64,000 nucleotides of DNA from PALSA-612 sp963791225 (lineage in GTDB: Bacteria > Actinomycetota > Thermoleophilia > Gaiellales > Gaiellaceae), in NCBI GenBank assembly GCA_963791225.1, contig CAWBRV010000003.1:310001-374000 (forward strand), read 5' to 3'. How positions within the stretch are numbered: the stretch's first letter is position 1; each line of letters starts with the position of its first letter. Made by a program: the position numbers and the translations under genes. The notes below the pieces were generated by a model. It was not told the origin of the DNA. It ran no database searches and worked only from the letters and a program-made list of their open reading frames with translations. Positions 47,606 through 57,105 of the stretch are shown in pieces.

Positions 47606-48139
47606 TTGTACAAGGTCGGCGACAAGGTGGTGTATCCGCACCACGGAGCAGGCACGGTCGTCAAGAAGGAAGTGCGCGAGGTACTCGGCGAGAAGCGCGA
47701 GTACATGACGATTCAGATCGCGCACAACGACATGGTGGTGAACGTCCCCACCGAGAACGCTGAGCGCGTCGGCCTGCGACGCGTCATCAGCGAAGACATG
47801 GTTACCAAGGTCGTGAAGGCGCTGTCCGGCTCGGGCACTCAGATGCCGAAGAACTGGAATCGCCGGTTCAAGCACAATCGCGACAAGATGAAGACCGGTG
47901 ACATCTTCGAATTGGCCGAGGTGGTCAGGAACCTCTCGTTGCGTGACCACGAGAAGGGTCTGTCGACCGGCGAGAAGCAGATGTTCGTGAAGGCGAAGAA
48001 GATCCTCGCCAGCGAGCTCATGTACGCGAAGCAGATGGACGAGGACGAGGCCTCGGTCTGGCTCGACGACGTCCTCGCCGGCATGGGCACGAACGGGAAG
48101 AAGCGCACGGCCAAGCCGAAGGTCGGCGCAGCGGTCTAG
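47606..48139 (+). CDS. carD: CarD family transcriptional regulator
   Basis: 177 residues from TTG 47606, with a GGGGGAG site just upstream; a frame from 47588 adds six residues unlike the family. LYKVGDKVVYPHHGAGTVV is the RNA-polymerase-interacting Tudor-like domain. YMTIQIAHNDMVVNVP and SGTQMPKNWNRRFKHNRDKMKTGD lead to the DNA-contacting C-terminal helices with LSTGEKQMFVKAKKILASEL. CarD stabilises open promoter complexes and is essential in mycobacteria. ispD is next on the strand. Confidence 0.94.
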   Translation: MYKVGDKVVYPHHGAGTVVKKEVREVLGEKREYMTIQIAHNDMVVNVPTENAERVGLRRVISEDMVTKVVKALSGSGTQMPKNWNRRFKHNRDKMKTGDIFELAEVVRNLSLRDHEKGLSTGEKQMFVKAKKILASELMYAKQMDEDEASVWLDDVLAGMGTNGKKRTAKPKVGAAV

Positions 48140-48150
48140 CGCCACCGGCG

Positions 48151-48828
48151 TTGACTACCTGGGCGGTCCTCGTCGCGGCCGGCCGCGGCGAGCGGCTCGG
48201 CGGGGACCGCCCCAAAGCCTTCGCGCCGCTCCGCGGGCGGCCGCTACTCGCCGAGAGCCTCGAGCGGCTCGAGGCCTCGGACTGGATCGACGCGATCGTC
48301 GTCGTCGCCCCCGAGGGCTGGGAGGAGCCGTCGATCCTCGTCGCCGAGGAGCTCGGGTGCGGCAAGGTCTCGTCGACCGTGACCGGCGGCGCGACGCGGG
48401 CCGAGTCGGTGCGGTTGGGCGTGGCCGAGGCGGACCGTGGCGCGGCAGCCCTGGTCGTCCACGATGCCGCCCGGCCGCTCGTACCCGAGGACGTGATCGA
48501 GCGCGTGCTGGCGGCGCTCGTCGCCGGCTGGGACGGGGCGGTACCCGGTCTGCCGGTGGCGGACACGATCAAGCGCGTGGAGGGCGAGCTGGTCGTCGAG
48601 ACCCTTCCGCGCGGTGACCTTCGTGCGGTCCAGACGCCGCAGGCGTTCGGGGCCGACGTGCTCCGGTCGGCCCTCGAGGGCGACGTCTCGGCCGCGAGCG
48701 ACTGTGCCTCGCTCGTCGAGGCACGCGGAGGACGCGTCACGGTCGTCCCGGGCGACCCCCGGTTGCTGAAGGTGACCACCCCGGAGGATCTGGCGCTCGT
48801 CGAGAGCTGGATCGCGTCCGTCGAGTGA
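48151..48828 (+). CDS. ispD: 2-C-methyl-D-erythritol 4-phosphate cytidylyltransferase
   Basis: 225 residues from TTG 48151. The CTP loop is AVLVAAGRGERLGGDRPKAF. Also seen are VVHDAARPLVPEDVIERVL, VPGLPVADTIKR and LRAVQTPQAFGADVLR, all IspD signatures. It forms CDP-ME in the non-mevalonate isoprenoid pathway; ispF lies a gene away. It is 11 bases after carD, a common actinobacterial arrangement. Confidence 0.94.
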   Translation: MTTWAVLVAAGRGERLGGDRPKAFAPLRGRPLLAESLERLEASDWIDAIVVVAPEGWEEPSILVAEELGCGKVSSTVTGGATRAESVRLGVAEADRGAAALVVHDAARPLVPEDVIERVLAALVAGWDGAVPGLPVADTIKRVEGELVVETLPRGDLRAVQTPQAFGADVLRSALEGDVSAASDCASLVEARGGRVTVVPGDPRLLKVTTPEDLALVESWIASVE

Positions 48829-48857
48829 TCGCGCCCCTGTCTTCTTCGGCCGCCTCT

Positions 48858-48925
48858 GGTGCCAGGCACGTGCCAGGTAGGTGCCAGGCACTGCCCGGGA
48901 ACGTGCCAGGCACGTGCCTGGCACC
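48858..48925. repeat. Palindromic repeat array, locus 7 (longest)
   Basis: Five or six units over 68 bases, including GTGCCAGGCAC repeats, a GTGCCAGGTAG variant, GCACTGCCCGG and a terminal inverted unit. It lies between ispD and the PHP gene. Confidence 0.9.
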
Positions 48926-49783
48926 ATGCCTGTCCCCTCGGCCGGAACGGCCCCGGCCGTGATCGTCGACTACCACATGCACCTCCGCCGGCCCGAGGCC
49001 GCGCGGGAGGAGGTCGACCACAGCCTGGAGGCGATCGAGCGCTACCTCGAGACCGCGGTCGCGCGCGGCGTCGACGAGGTCGGCTTCACCGAGCACGTCT
49101 ACTACTTCCGCCAGACCTACGACGTCTGGACGCTCCAGTACCAGTTCGAGCGCTGCATCCACGACCTCGACCGGTACTGCTCGGTCATCATCGACGCGAA
49201 GCGGCGTGGCCTGCCGGTCAAGCTGGGGCTCGAGGTGGACTACGTCGGCCCGCGCCAGGAGCGGCTCGGGGACGCGATCGCCGACTACCCGTGGGACTTC
49301 CTGCTCGGCTCGGTGCACTGGATCGACGGCGTCGCCGTCGACCAGGAGCCGGGGCTCTGGGCTCTCCACTCGGTCGAGGAGGTCTGGCGCGCCTACGTCG
49401 CGGCCGTCTGCGAACTCGCGGCGAGCGGCCAGGTCGACGTGCTCGCGCACCTCGATCTGGCCAAGATCTTCGGCAGGCAGCCCGAGCCCTCGGTGCTCGC
49501 GGAGCTCCACCTGCAGCTCGCCGACGCGGCCGGCGACGCGGGAGTCGCGGTCGAGATCTCGACGAACGGCCTCTACAAGCCGGTCGGCGAGCTCTACCCC
49601 GACCCGGTGCTCCTGCGCGCGTGCGTGGCGCGAGGGGTTCCGATCACGACCGCCTCCGACGCGCACGTGCCGGCGAACGTCGGGCGCGACCTCGACCAGG
49701 CCGTGGCGCTCGCCCGGGCGGCAGGGTGCGAGACTGTGACCGTGTTCGACCAACGCAGGCGCCGGCAGGAACCGCTTGGCTAG
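48926..49783 (+). CDS. PHP-domain phosphatase, histidinol-phosphatase-like
   Basis: 285 residues from ATG 48926 directly after the repeat array; GTG 48959 is a possible alternative, since conserved sequence starts at VIVDYHMHLRRPE. Metal motifs are DYHMH, VGFTEHVYYF, LEVDYVG, SVHWIDGVAV, LAHLDLAKIFG and ITTASDAHVPANVGRD. The set matches HisK-type histidinol phosphatases, which finish a step of histidine synthesis. Other his genes are not nearby, so another phosphoester substrate cannot be excluded. Confidence 0.85.
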   Translation: MPVPSAGTAPAVIVDYHMHLRRPEAAREEVDHSLEAIERYLETAVARGVDEVGFTEHVYYFRQTYDVWTLQYQFERCIHDLDRYCSVIIDAKRRGLPVKLGLEVDYVGPRQERLGDAIADYPWDFLLGSVHWIDGVAVDQEPGLWALHSVEEVWRAYVAAVCELAASGQVDVLAHLDLAKIFGRQPEPSVLAELHLQLADAAGDAGVAVEISTNGLYKPVGELYPDPVLLRACVARGVPITTASDAHVPANVGRDLDQAVALARAAGCETVTVFDQRRRRQEPLG

Positions 49784-49784
49784 G

Positions 49785-49811
49785 CACGGGGAAACCCATG
49801 GTTCCCCCGTG
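49785..49811 (+). terminator. Hairpin after the PHP gene
   Basis: CACGGGG (49785-49791) pairs with CCCCGTG (49805-49811), extended by AACC/GGTT with one bulge. It lies immediately after the stop codon. The following 100 bases before ispF hold more GC-rich inverted repeats but no gene. Confidence 0.5.
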
Positions 49812-49914
49812 AGCCCCCTCCTTCACGGCTCGGCGCTGTACGGCCGTCGATTGGGCTGCGCTCGGGCAAAGCCCGGCTCCGCCCGCCGTCCTCCGTCTCG
49901 TAGCCCGCGCCCCG

Positions 49915-50400
49915 ATGCATGAGCTCCGGATCGGCACCGGCGTCGATGCGCACGCATTTGCTGACGGGGTTCCGCTCGTGCTCGGGGGCGTTCGCTTCGA
50001 CCACGCGCGCGGCCTCGCCGGCCATTCGGACGGAGACGTCGTCGCGCACGCGCTCACCGACGCGGTGCTCGGGGCTGCCGGCCTCGGCGACATCGGTTCC
50101 CTGTTTCCCTCGGGTGACGAGACGCCGCAGGGCGTCGACTCGTTGGAGTTGCTCGCCGAGGCCTACCGGCAGGTGCAGGCGGTCGGGTTCGAGCTGGTGA
50201 ACGCCGACGCGATCCTCGTCGGCGAGGAGCCGCGGATCGCGCCGCGGCGCGGGGAGATGCGCGAGCGGCTCGCCGGCGCCCTCGGCGTCGAGCCGGACCG
50301 CGTGAACGTCCGTGCGACGACGACCGACCGCCTCGGCTTCACCGGCCGCGGCGAGGGCCTCGCTGCGCAGGCGGTGGCGCTGCTCCGGAAGACGGGCTAG
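49915..50400 (+). CDS. ispF: 2-C-methyl-D-erythritol 2,4-cyclodiphosphate synthase
   Basis: 161 residues. The zinc site is IGTGVDAHAF (Asp-x-His), with VLGGVRFDHARGLAGHSDGDVVAHAL holding the third ligand. DIGSLFPSGDE and the C-terminal ATTTDRLGFTGRGEGLAAQAV complete the signature. It cyclises CDP-ME2P to MEcPP in the isoprenoid pathway, following ispD (IspE is not in the window). Confidence 0.95.
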   Translation: MHELRIGTGVDAHAFADGVPLVLGGVRFDHARGLAGHSDGDVVAHALTDAVLGAAGLGDIGSLFPSGDETPQGVDSLELLAEAYRQVQAVGFELVNADAILVGEEPRIAPRRGEMRERLAGALGVEPDRVNVRATTTDRLGFTGRGEGLAAQAVALLRKTG

Positions 50401-50406
50401 TCCGTC

Positions 50407-50730
50407 GTGGACGTGACCTTCCTCTGGCGGCGCAACCGGGCCGATGCCGTCGTCTTGGCGCGCAAGGACGGCCCGCTCGCCGGCGAGGACTTCATCACGT
50501 ATCACTTCGCGCTCGAGGTGCGTCCGGCCGGAGCCCAGCCGTTTCGGGCCGAGGCGAAGTACCCGTTCCTGCCGCTCGAGCCGAAGCCGGTCGCCGGCGA
50601 CCTCGTCCGCGTCCGCTACGGCCGCAGCCGGAAGAAGGTCTCCCTCGACCTCGCGGGCGACCCGCGCTTCGACGGCTCCGAGCGCCGGCAAGACGATGAC
50701 GCGCGCTTCGATGCCGCGCTGAAGGGCTAG
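50407..50730 (+). CDS. Small protein of unknown function
   Basis: 107 residues from GTG 50407, six bases after ispF. A beta-rich N-terminal part (VTFLWRRNRADAVVLARKDG) leads to LVRVRYGRSRKKVSLDLAGD and DPRFDGSERRQDDDARF. The YGRSRKKVSLDLAGDPRFD pattern looks like a conserved short actinobacterial protein, but I cannot name it. It is probably in the ispF transcript and is convergent with mutY by a 4-base overlap. Confidence 0.6.
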   Translation: MDVTFLWRRNRADAVVLARKDGPLAGEDFITYHFALEVRPAGAQPFRAEAKYPFLPLEPKPVAGDLVRVRYGRSRKKVSLDLAGDPRFDGSERRQDDDARFDAALKG

Positions 50731-51447
50731 AGGCTAGGGAGCGACACAGTGTCTGCGGCGACCGCGACGAGGCCGTCGGCGGCCAGCGACTCGACGACCT
50801 CGCCGTCCAGCTCCGCGAGCGAGCGCGGCCCGGCCGCGACGAGCCGCAGCGTCCGTGACCGCCGCTGGCGGAACGAGCCTTCGAACGGGCCCTGCTTGCG
50901 CGCCGGCTCGAACCGGAGCCCCCGCGACGGGCAGTCGGCCGCGAGCGGGCAGGCGCCGCACCGCGGCACGCGGGCCAGGCACACCGTGGCGCCGAGGTCC
51001 ATCAGCGCCTGCGCGCACTCGCCGTCGAACGCGCCGCCGCTCCGCTCGCGGACGCGACGGACGTTCGTGTCCTCGGGAACGACGTCACGGCCGAGGGCGA
51101 AGCACTCGATCGCCGCCGCCGTGTACGGCCCGACGCCCGGCAGTTCGGTGAGATCGTCCGGCCAGCCGCGCACGGCGACGACCTGCGCGGCCCGGTGCAG
51201 GCTGACGGCGCGGCGGTTGTAGCCGAGCCCCTGCCAGGCCAGGATCACCTCGGCGCGCGGGGCCGCCGCGAGCGCATCCGGCGGTCGGCCAGCGCTCGAG
51301 CCAGGCGAGATACCGCGGCACGACGCGGGGCACCTGCGTCTGCTGGAGCATCACCTCCGAGACGAGGATCGCGTACGGATCGCGCGTCCGCCGCCAGGGC
51401 AGGTCGCGCCCGTTCACCGCGTACCACGCGAGCAGCGCGCCCTTCAC
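50727..51447 (-). pseudogene. mutY: A/G-specific adenine glycosylase MutY, one frameshift
   Basis: From GTG 51447 the frame reads KGALLAWYAVNGRDLPWRR and YAILVSEVMLQQTQVPRVV, then breaks at 51278-51279 (an apparent extra C on the plus strand). The other frame continues ILAWQGLGYNRRAVSLHRAA, the hairpin-helix-hairpin ELPGVGPYTAAAIE and the [4Fe-4S] cluster C-x6-C-x2-C-x5-C (CLARVPRCGACPLAADC). Together these make about 240 residues with a short C-terminal domain. MutY removes A opposite 8-oxoG. All motifs are preserved, so the lesion is recent or an artefact. Confidence 0.78.
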
Positions 51448-51475
51448 CGGGGCAGCGTAGAGAATGTCCCGGCGC

Positions 51476-52116
51476 ATGAGCCTCGTCTACCGCGAACGGC
51501 CGCCTGCGGCCGAGCCCGAAGGTCTGCTGGTGCTCCATCACGGACGGGGCGCCGACGAAGGAGATCTCCTCCCGCTCGCAGACGTCCTCGACCCGCAGCA
51601 ACGGCTCCACGTCGTCTCGCCGCGCGCACCGCTGACGCTGCCCGGCTGGCCGGGCCATCACTGGTACGTCGTGCCCCGCGTCGGCTACCCCGATCCGGAG
51701 ACCTTCGACGCTGCCTACCGGGAGCTGGCCGCGTTCCACGAGGAGCAGTGGCAGCGAACCGGTACGACGCCGGAACGGACCGTTCTCGGCGGGTTCTCGA
51801 TGGGGTCGGTCATGAGCTACGCGCTCGGCCTGGGAGCCGACCGGCCGTCGCCTGCCGGGATCCTCGCGTTCTCCGGCTTCGTTCCGACGGTTCCCGGGTG
51901 GGAGCCCGACCTCGCGGGCCGTCCGGACCTGCGCGTCTTCATCGCGCACGGCCGCAACGACCCGATCATGGACGTCGACTTCGCTCGCAGCGCACGCGAG
52001 CTGCTCGTCTCCGGCGGCCTCGACGTCGAGTACCACGAGTCCGACGTCGCGCACACGATCGATCCGGCTCACATCCCGCGGCGATCGCCTGGCTCGACGC
52101 CGTCGTCGGCTTATGA
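51476..52116 (+). CDS. Carboxylesterase/phospholipase (alpha/beta hydrolase), frameshift near 3' end
   Basis: About 213 residues. LLVLHHGRGADEGDLLPLAD, the nucleophile elbow LGGFSMGSVMSYALG, FIAHGRNDPIMDVDFARSAR (Asp) and VAHTIDPAHIP (near the His) identify a YpfH/phospholipase-carboxylesterase type hydrolase. One base appears missing at about 52078-52083. The corrected end is IAWLDAVVGL with stop at 52114-52116; uncorrected, the frame runs on to 52558 without sense. ATG 51476 is preferred to 51464. It is divergent from mutY. Confidence 0.72.
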
Positions 52117-52163
52117 TCGGTCCCGCTCGTTCCGGGAAAGACGCGACATCAGGAGGTGGCGAG

Positions 52164-52554
<391 letters not shown>

Positions 52555-52558
<4 letters not shown>

Positions 52559-53373
52559 CGAGCACCGTCTGCCTGACGTTCGACTTCGACGCTCTCTCCG
52601 TCTGGCTCGCGTACGACGAGCCGACGACGTCGATGCTCTGGCGCGGAGAGTACGGCGCCCGGGTCGGCGTCCCGCGCCTGCTCGCCTTCCTCGAGCGCGA
52701 GCAGCTGCCGGCGACCTTCTTCGTCCCCGGCCACACGATCGAGTCCTTCCCGTCCGAGACGGAGGCGATCCTCGTCGCCGGCCACGAGGTCGGCCATCAC
52801 TCGTGGGCGCACGTCGCGCCGAGCGACCAGACGGAGAGCGAGGAGCGCGCCGACTTCGAGCGCGGCCTCGCGACGCTCGAGCAGATCGGCGTCGAGCCCG
52901 CGGGGTTTCGCGCGCCCGATGCCGAGCTGTCCGAGCACACGCTGTCCCTGCTCGAGGAGCACGGCTTCCTCTACGACTCGACGCTGATGGCGGACGACTA
53001 CCGGCCGTTCCGGCCGCGGATCGGCGACCGCGTGTCGCGGCAGGAGCCGCTCGAGCGAGGCCGCGAGGCGCGCGTGTGGGAGTTCCCGATGGCGTTCGAG
53101 CTCGACGACTGGCCGCACTTCCAGGCCAACTTCTCGCCGTACCGAAGCGGTCTCTCGGCGGCGAGCAAGGTGCTGGAGATCTGGCAGGGCGAGTTCGACT
53201 GGATGCACGAGCGCGAGGGCGGCGGCGTGCTCACGGTCTGCATGCACCCGCAGGTGATCGGGCGCGGGCACCGGGTGGCGATGCTGGAGCAGTTCGTCGG
53301 GCACTGCCGTGACGCCGGCGGCCAGTTCGAGCGGCTCGGCGACGTCGCGCGCCGTCTGCCCCGGGCAAGCTGA
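52555..53373 (+). CDS. Polysaccharide deacetylase (CE4/NodB, PuuE-like)
   Basis: 272 residues from ATG 52555. Motif 1 is VCLTFDFDALSVWLAYD and motif 2 is VGHHSWAHVAPSD. GFRAPDAELSEHTLSLLEEH and FLYDSTLMADDYRPF follow, and VCMHPQVIGRGHRVAM closes. The arrangement resembles the PuuE/allantoinase-like or N-acyl hydrolase branch of the family, so a non-polysaccharide substrate is possible. It is linked to the cupin by an ATGA overlap once corrected. Confidence 0.85.
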
Positions 53374-53388
53374 CGGGGCCGGTCCGCC

Positions 53389-54330
53389 GTGGCCCGGATC
53401 GCCGTTCTCGACGACTACCAGGGCGTCGCGCGGCTCCTTCGCGGACTGGTCGCGGCTCTCCGCGCACGAGCTGACGCTCTTCCACGAGCCGCTCGCGGAG
53501 CCCGCGCAGACGCTCGAGCCGTTCGAGATCGTGTGCGCGATGCGGGAGCGGACGGCGTTCCCGGCCGGGCTGTTCGAGCAGCTGCCGAACCTGCGCCTGC
53601 TGGTCACGACGGGGATGCGGAACGCCGCCGTCGACCTCGACGCCGCCTCGGCGCACGGCGTGACGGTGTGCGGCACGACCGCCGCCGGCACGCCGACGGC
53701 CGAGCTGGCGTGGGGGCTGATCCTCGCGCTCGCGCGACACGTCCCGGAGGAGGACGCGAGGATGCGCGGCCGGCGGCTGGCAGCACACGGTGGGGACGGG
53801 CCTGGCCGGGAAGACGCTCGGGATCGTCGGCCTCGGGCGCCTCGGCTCGGCGATGGCGCGGATCGGCGCCGCGTTCGGGATGCGGGTCGTCGCGTGGAGC
53901 GAGAACCTGACCGCCGAGCGCGCGGCCGAGTGCGGGGCCGAGCTGGTCGCGAAGGACGAGCTGTTCCGCGTCGCCGACGTCGTCACGATCCACCTCGTGC
54001 TGAGCGAGCGCACCCGCGGGCTCGTCGGCGCCCGCGAGCTCGGGCTGATGAAGCCGACCGCGTTCCTCGTCAACACGTCGCGGGGGCCGATCGTCGACGA
54101 AGAGGCGCTCGTCGCGCGCTCGAAGCAGGGCACGATCGCGGGCGCCGGCCTCGACGTCTACGACCGGGAGCCGCTGCCGGCGCGACCATCCGCTGCGCAC
54201 CGCGCCGAACACCGTCCTGACGCCGCACCTCGGCTACGTCACCGAGGAGAACTACCGCACGTTCTACGAGCAGACGGTCGAGGACGTCGAGGCGTTCCTC
54301 GCCGGCTCGCCGGTGCGCGTGCTCGGCTGA
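53389..54330 (+). pseudogene. D-2-hydroxyacid dehydrogenase (phosphoglycerate dehydrogenase family), three frameshifts
   Basis: Joined across four segments it reads a complete protein of about 310 residues. The segments are ARIAVLDDYQGVA, then FADWSRLSAHELTLFHEPLA and NLRLLVTTGMRNAAVDLDAA, then KTLGIVGLGRLGSAMARIGA (NAD loop) with TAFLVNTSRGPIVDEEALVA and GAGLDVYDREPLP, then TPHLGYVTEENYRTFY with the catalytic His. The shifts lie at about 53433-53435, 53768-53769 and 54179-54184. All three are +1 G/C. It is a good candidate for sequencing error or active decay. Confidence 0.75.
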
Positions 54331-54597
54331 TGCTCGAGCTCGATCTCCGGCTCACGGTCGCGCAGGCACTCGAGGAGTGCAGCCGGCGCGGCATCGTGGT
54401 TCGAAGCGAGCGCGAATTGGCCGGGCGCCCGGGCAGTCGTCACTGGCATCTCCGGATCCCGGGGCGTCCAGGCACGCTGGAGTTGAACGAGTGGCAGAGC
54501 CGGGTCTGGGTGAAGGTGCATCCGTTGCGTGACGGGGGTTGGGCCACCGCCGTCGCGCGTGAGCTCGCGGCCGAGCGAGCCGATCTCGATCCTCTAG
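54330..54597 (+). CDS. Small protein of unknown function, 3' end uncertain
   Basis: From ATG 54330 (overlapping the dehydrogenase stop) it reads LELDLRLTVAQALEECSRRG, HWHLRIPGRPGTLELNEW and VWVKVHPLRDGGWATAVARE, about 88 residues. The frame has no stop until 55226 in antisense msrA. A +1 shift close to the end would give TAG at 54595-54597, matching the convergent msrA stop. No family was recognised. Confidence 0.45.
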
Positions 54598-55253
54598 CCC
54601 GAGGTGACGAGCCCGACCGGGCAGGACACGCCGGTCCCGCCGAGGCCGCAGTAGCCGTTCGGGTTCTTCGCCAGGTACTGCTGGTGGTAGTCCTCGGCGT
54701 AGAAGAAGTCGTCGCCGTCCGCGATCTCGGTCGTGATCATCCCGTAGCCGGACGACCCGAGCGCCTGCTGGAACATCGCCCGCGAGCGCTCGGCGCGCTC
54801 GCGCTGCTCCGGCGTCGTGCAGAGGATCAGCGAGCGGTACTGCGTGCCCACGTCGTTCCCCTGCCGCATGCCCTGCGTCGGGTCGTGGTTCTCCCAGAAC
54901 AGGCGCAGGATCTCGTCGTAGCTCGTCTTGGCCGGGTCGAAGACGACGAGGACGACCTCGGTGTGACCCGTCCGGCCCGAGCAGACCTCCTCGTAGGTCG
55001 GGTTCGGCGTGAAGCCGCCCGCGTAGCCGACCGCCGTCGTGTAGACGCCCGGCGCCTGCCAGAAGACGCGCTCGGCGCCCCAGAAGCAGCCCATGCCGAC
55101 GATCGCGGTCTCGAAGCCGTCCGGGAAGGGCGGGGCGATCGGCGTGCCGAGCACCTCGTGCCGTGCCGGCACCGGCATCGCCTCGTCGCGCCCGGGGAGG
55201 GCGTCGGCCGGGTCGACCATCTGTGACTTGTCACCGAACAGGAATCGCATCAT
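54594..55253 (-). CDS. msrA: Peptide methionine sulfoxide reductase MsrA
   Basis: 219 residues. Catalytic motif AIVGMGCFWGAERVFW, then GVYTTAVGYAGG, YEEVCSGRTGHTEVV, and EDYHQQYLAKNPNGYCGLGG, with a C-terminal resolving Cys in TGVSCP. It reduces methionine-S-sulfoxide in proteins. An N-terminal leader of about 45 residues (MRFLFGDKSQMVDPADALPG) is typical of the actinobacterial form. It is intact in a neighbourhood of broken genes. Confidence 0.93.
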   Translation of the reverse strand: MMRFLFGDKSQMVDPADALPGRDEAMPVPARHEVLGTPIAPPFPDGFETAIVGMGCFWGAERVFWQAPGVYTTAVGYAGGFTPNPTYEEVCSGRTGHTEVVLVVFDPAKTSYDEILRLFWENHDPTQGMRQGNDVGTQYRSLILCTTPEQRERAERSRAMFQQALGSSGYGMITTEIADGDDFFYAEDYHQQYLAKNPNGYCGLGGTGVSCPVGLVTSG

Positions 55254-55398
55254 GAAAGAGTAGTCGCCCGAGCGGCTCTGGCGTTACAGCTCGCGGCCGC
55301 GTTGACGCCCGGCCGAAGCGCACCTAGGATCGTGCCGTCGGAGACAATCGGTCCGCCCGTCCTGCGGCTGGGCGTTCCTCGCGAACGAAGGAGGAGCC

Positions 55399-57035
55399 AT
55401 GTCCGCCGCAGTCGATCGTGGGCAACCGTCCGGGAACCGCGGGCGAGGGAGTGGGCGCAGCCGCGTCGTCGGCGCGGCCGTTCTCGGGACCGCGGCCGTG
55501 GCGATCGTCGCCGCTCTGCAGATCGCCGGCGCGCAGGCGTCGACGTCGGCCTCCGGGAGCCGGGCGCTGAAGCACGGGTCGGCCCGGCCGCACAAGTCCG
55601 GCAAGTTCAAGCCCTTCCATGTGCCGATCCACGAGGAGCGCAACGAGGACAACGGCAGGAAGGTTCCGCTCGGGCCGGTGCGCGGCAAGCCGGGCCCGGC
55701 GAACGACCCCGTCAGCGTCCGGCCGGGACCGAAGCCGAAGTTCCAGATCCCCTCCGGCCCGAGGCAGGCCGCCGCGTCCGTGACCTTCACGAAGAACACG
55801 AGCTTCAAGAGCAACGTCTCGTTCTCGGGCTCGCCGCCCGACATGAGCGGCGCGGACGGAAAGGGCACGGTGCTCGCGACCGGCAACACGTTCGGCGCGC
55901 TGTCGACCGAACAGCGGCGGCACGTTCACGGCGCTGAACCCGACGACGATCTTCCCGAGCGCGGCGTCGAAGGACTCGAGCGGCGCGTTCCTGGACAAGG
56001 GGCTCTGCTGCGACCAGGTCGTCCAGTACGTGCCGAAGTTCAACCGGTTCATCTGGCTGATGCAGTTCTGCGGGGCCGGGGCGAGCTGCCTCCAGGGACG
56101 CAACAAGATCCGCATCGCCGCGGCCTCGACCTCGAGCGTCAGGGCGGGAGCGACGTCGTGGACGTACTGGGACCTGACGACCGCCGTCTTCGGGCTTCCG
56201 TCGGCGAGTCCGAACATGGACTACCCGAACCTGTCGGTCGGCACGAACTTCCTCTACATGAGCGTCGACAACGTCGGCGTCGGGCTGCTCGTCGCCCGCA
56301 TCCCGCTCAGCGAGATCGCCGCCTCGACGACGATCCACATCGACTTCACCACGCCGTCCGACTCGAGCACGGCCTACGGAGGGCACCTGACGCAGGACGT
56401 CGGGGACACGGAGTACTGGGCCGGGCAGGTCGGGAACAGCCAGCTGCGGGTCTTCTCGATGAAGGAGGGCGAGAACGTCTACCGCTGGCGCGACGTCAAC
56501 GTGAACAGCTGGTGCAACGGCGACCGGTCGTCGAAGACGCCCGGCGGGACGAACGACTGGCTCGCCTTCGGCTTCCCGGGGAACGCCGTGATCGGCTCCG
56601 CCCTGAACGGATCGGACATCTGGTTCGCCTGGACGGCCGGGCACAAGCTCTCGAACGGCAAGAGCTGCGGGTTCGACCAGTCGCACGTCGAGATCGTCGT
56701 CGTCAACGCCGGGGAGCTACGCCAAGACGGCGCAGATGCAGGTCTGGAACAAGACGATCGCGTTCGCGTACGCGGATCTCGCATCGAACCGCTCGGGTGA
56801 GATCGGCATGTCCCTCGCCTACGGCGGCGGGGGCAACGAGATGAACCACGCGGTCGGGTTCTGGGGCGATTTCGTCGTCTACAGCACGACCTCGAGCACG
56901 AGCTCCGACAACCGCTTCGGCGACTACGTGACGATCCGGCGCTCGATCGACGGCAAGCGCTTCTCGGCCGAGGGCTACGGCAAGACGGGCAGCCCGGCGG
57001 GCTTCGACCCGCACTACGTGCTGTTCGGCCGCTAG
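55399..57035 (+). pseudogene. Secreted protein, beta-propeller-like, two frameshifts
   Basis: Joined across three frames it gives about 545 residues. The N-terminus has a signal or anchor at about 24-48 (VVGAAVLGTAAVAIVAALQI). A Pro/Lys linker follows, then a large domain with repeating W/Y-rich strands (VPKFNRFIWLMQFCGAG, SWTYWDLTTAVFGLPSASP, DTEYWAGQVGNSQLRVFSM, VYRWRDVNVNSWCNGDRS, LAFGFPGNAVIGSAL, EMNHAVGFWGDFVVYST). It ends GFDPHYVLFGR. The shifts are +1 at 55909 and in GGGG at 56711-56714. The repeat pattern suggests a secreted propeller; the activity is unknown. Confidence 0.65.
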
Positions 57036-57055
57036 GAGGCGACCAGCAAGGTAAC

Positions 57056-57090
57056 GGTGCCAGGCACGTGCCTGGCACCTGCCTGGCACC
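57056..57090. repeat. Palindromic repeat array, locus 8
   Basis: One direct GTGCCAGGCAC unit plus inverted units ending GCCTGGCACC, between the secreted protein and the convergent membrane gene. Confidence 0.9.
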
Positions 57091-57105
57091 GGAGCGGCGA
57101 GGCAG

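Noticed and set aside
49812..49914. Another copy of the structured dispersed element before ispF
   Set aside because: It is GC-rich and hairpin-forming but lacks the shared GGGCC-AATCC-GGCCC core and AGACCGG segment.
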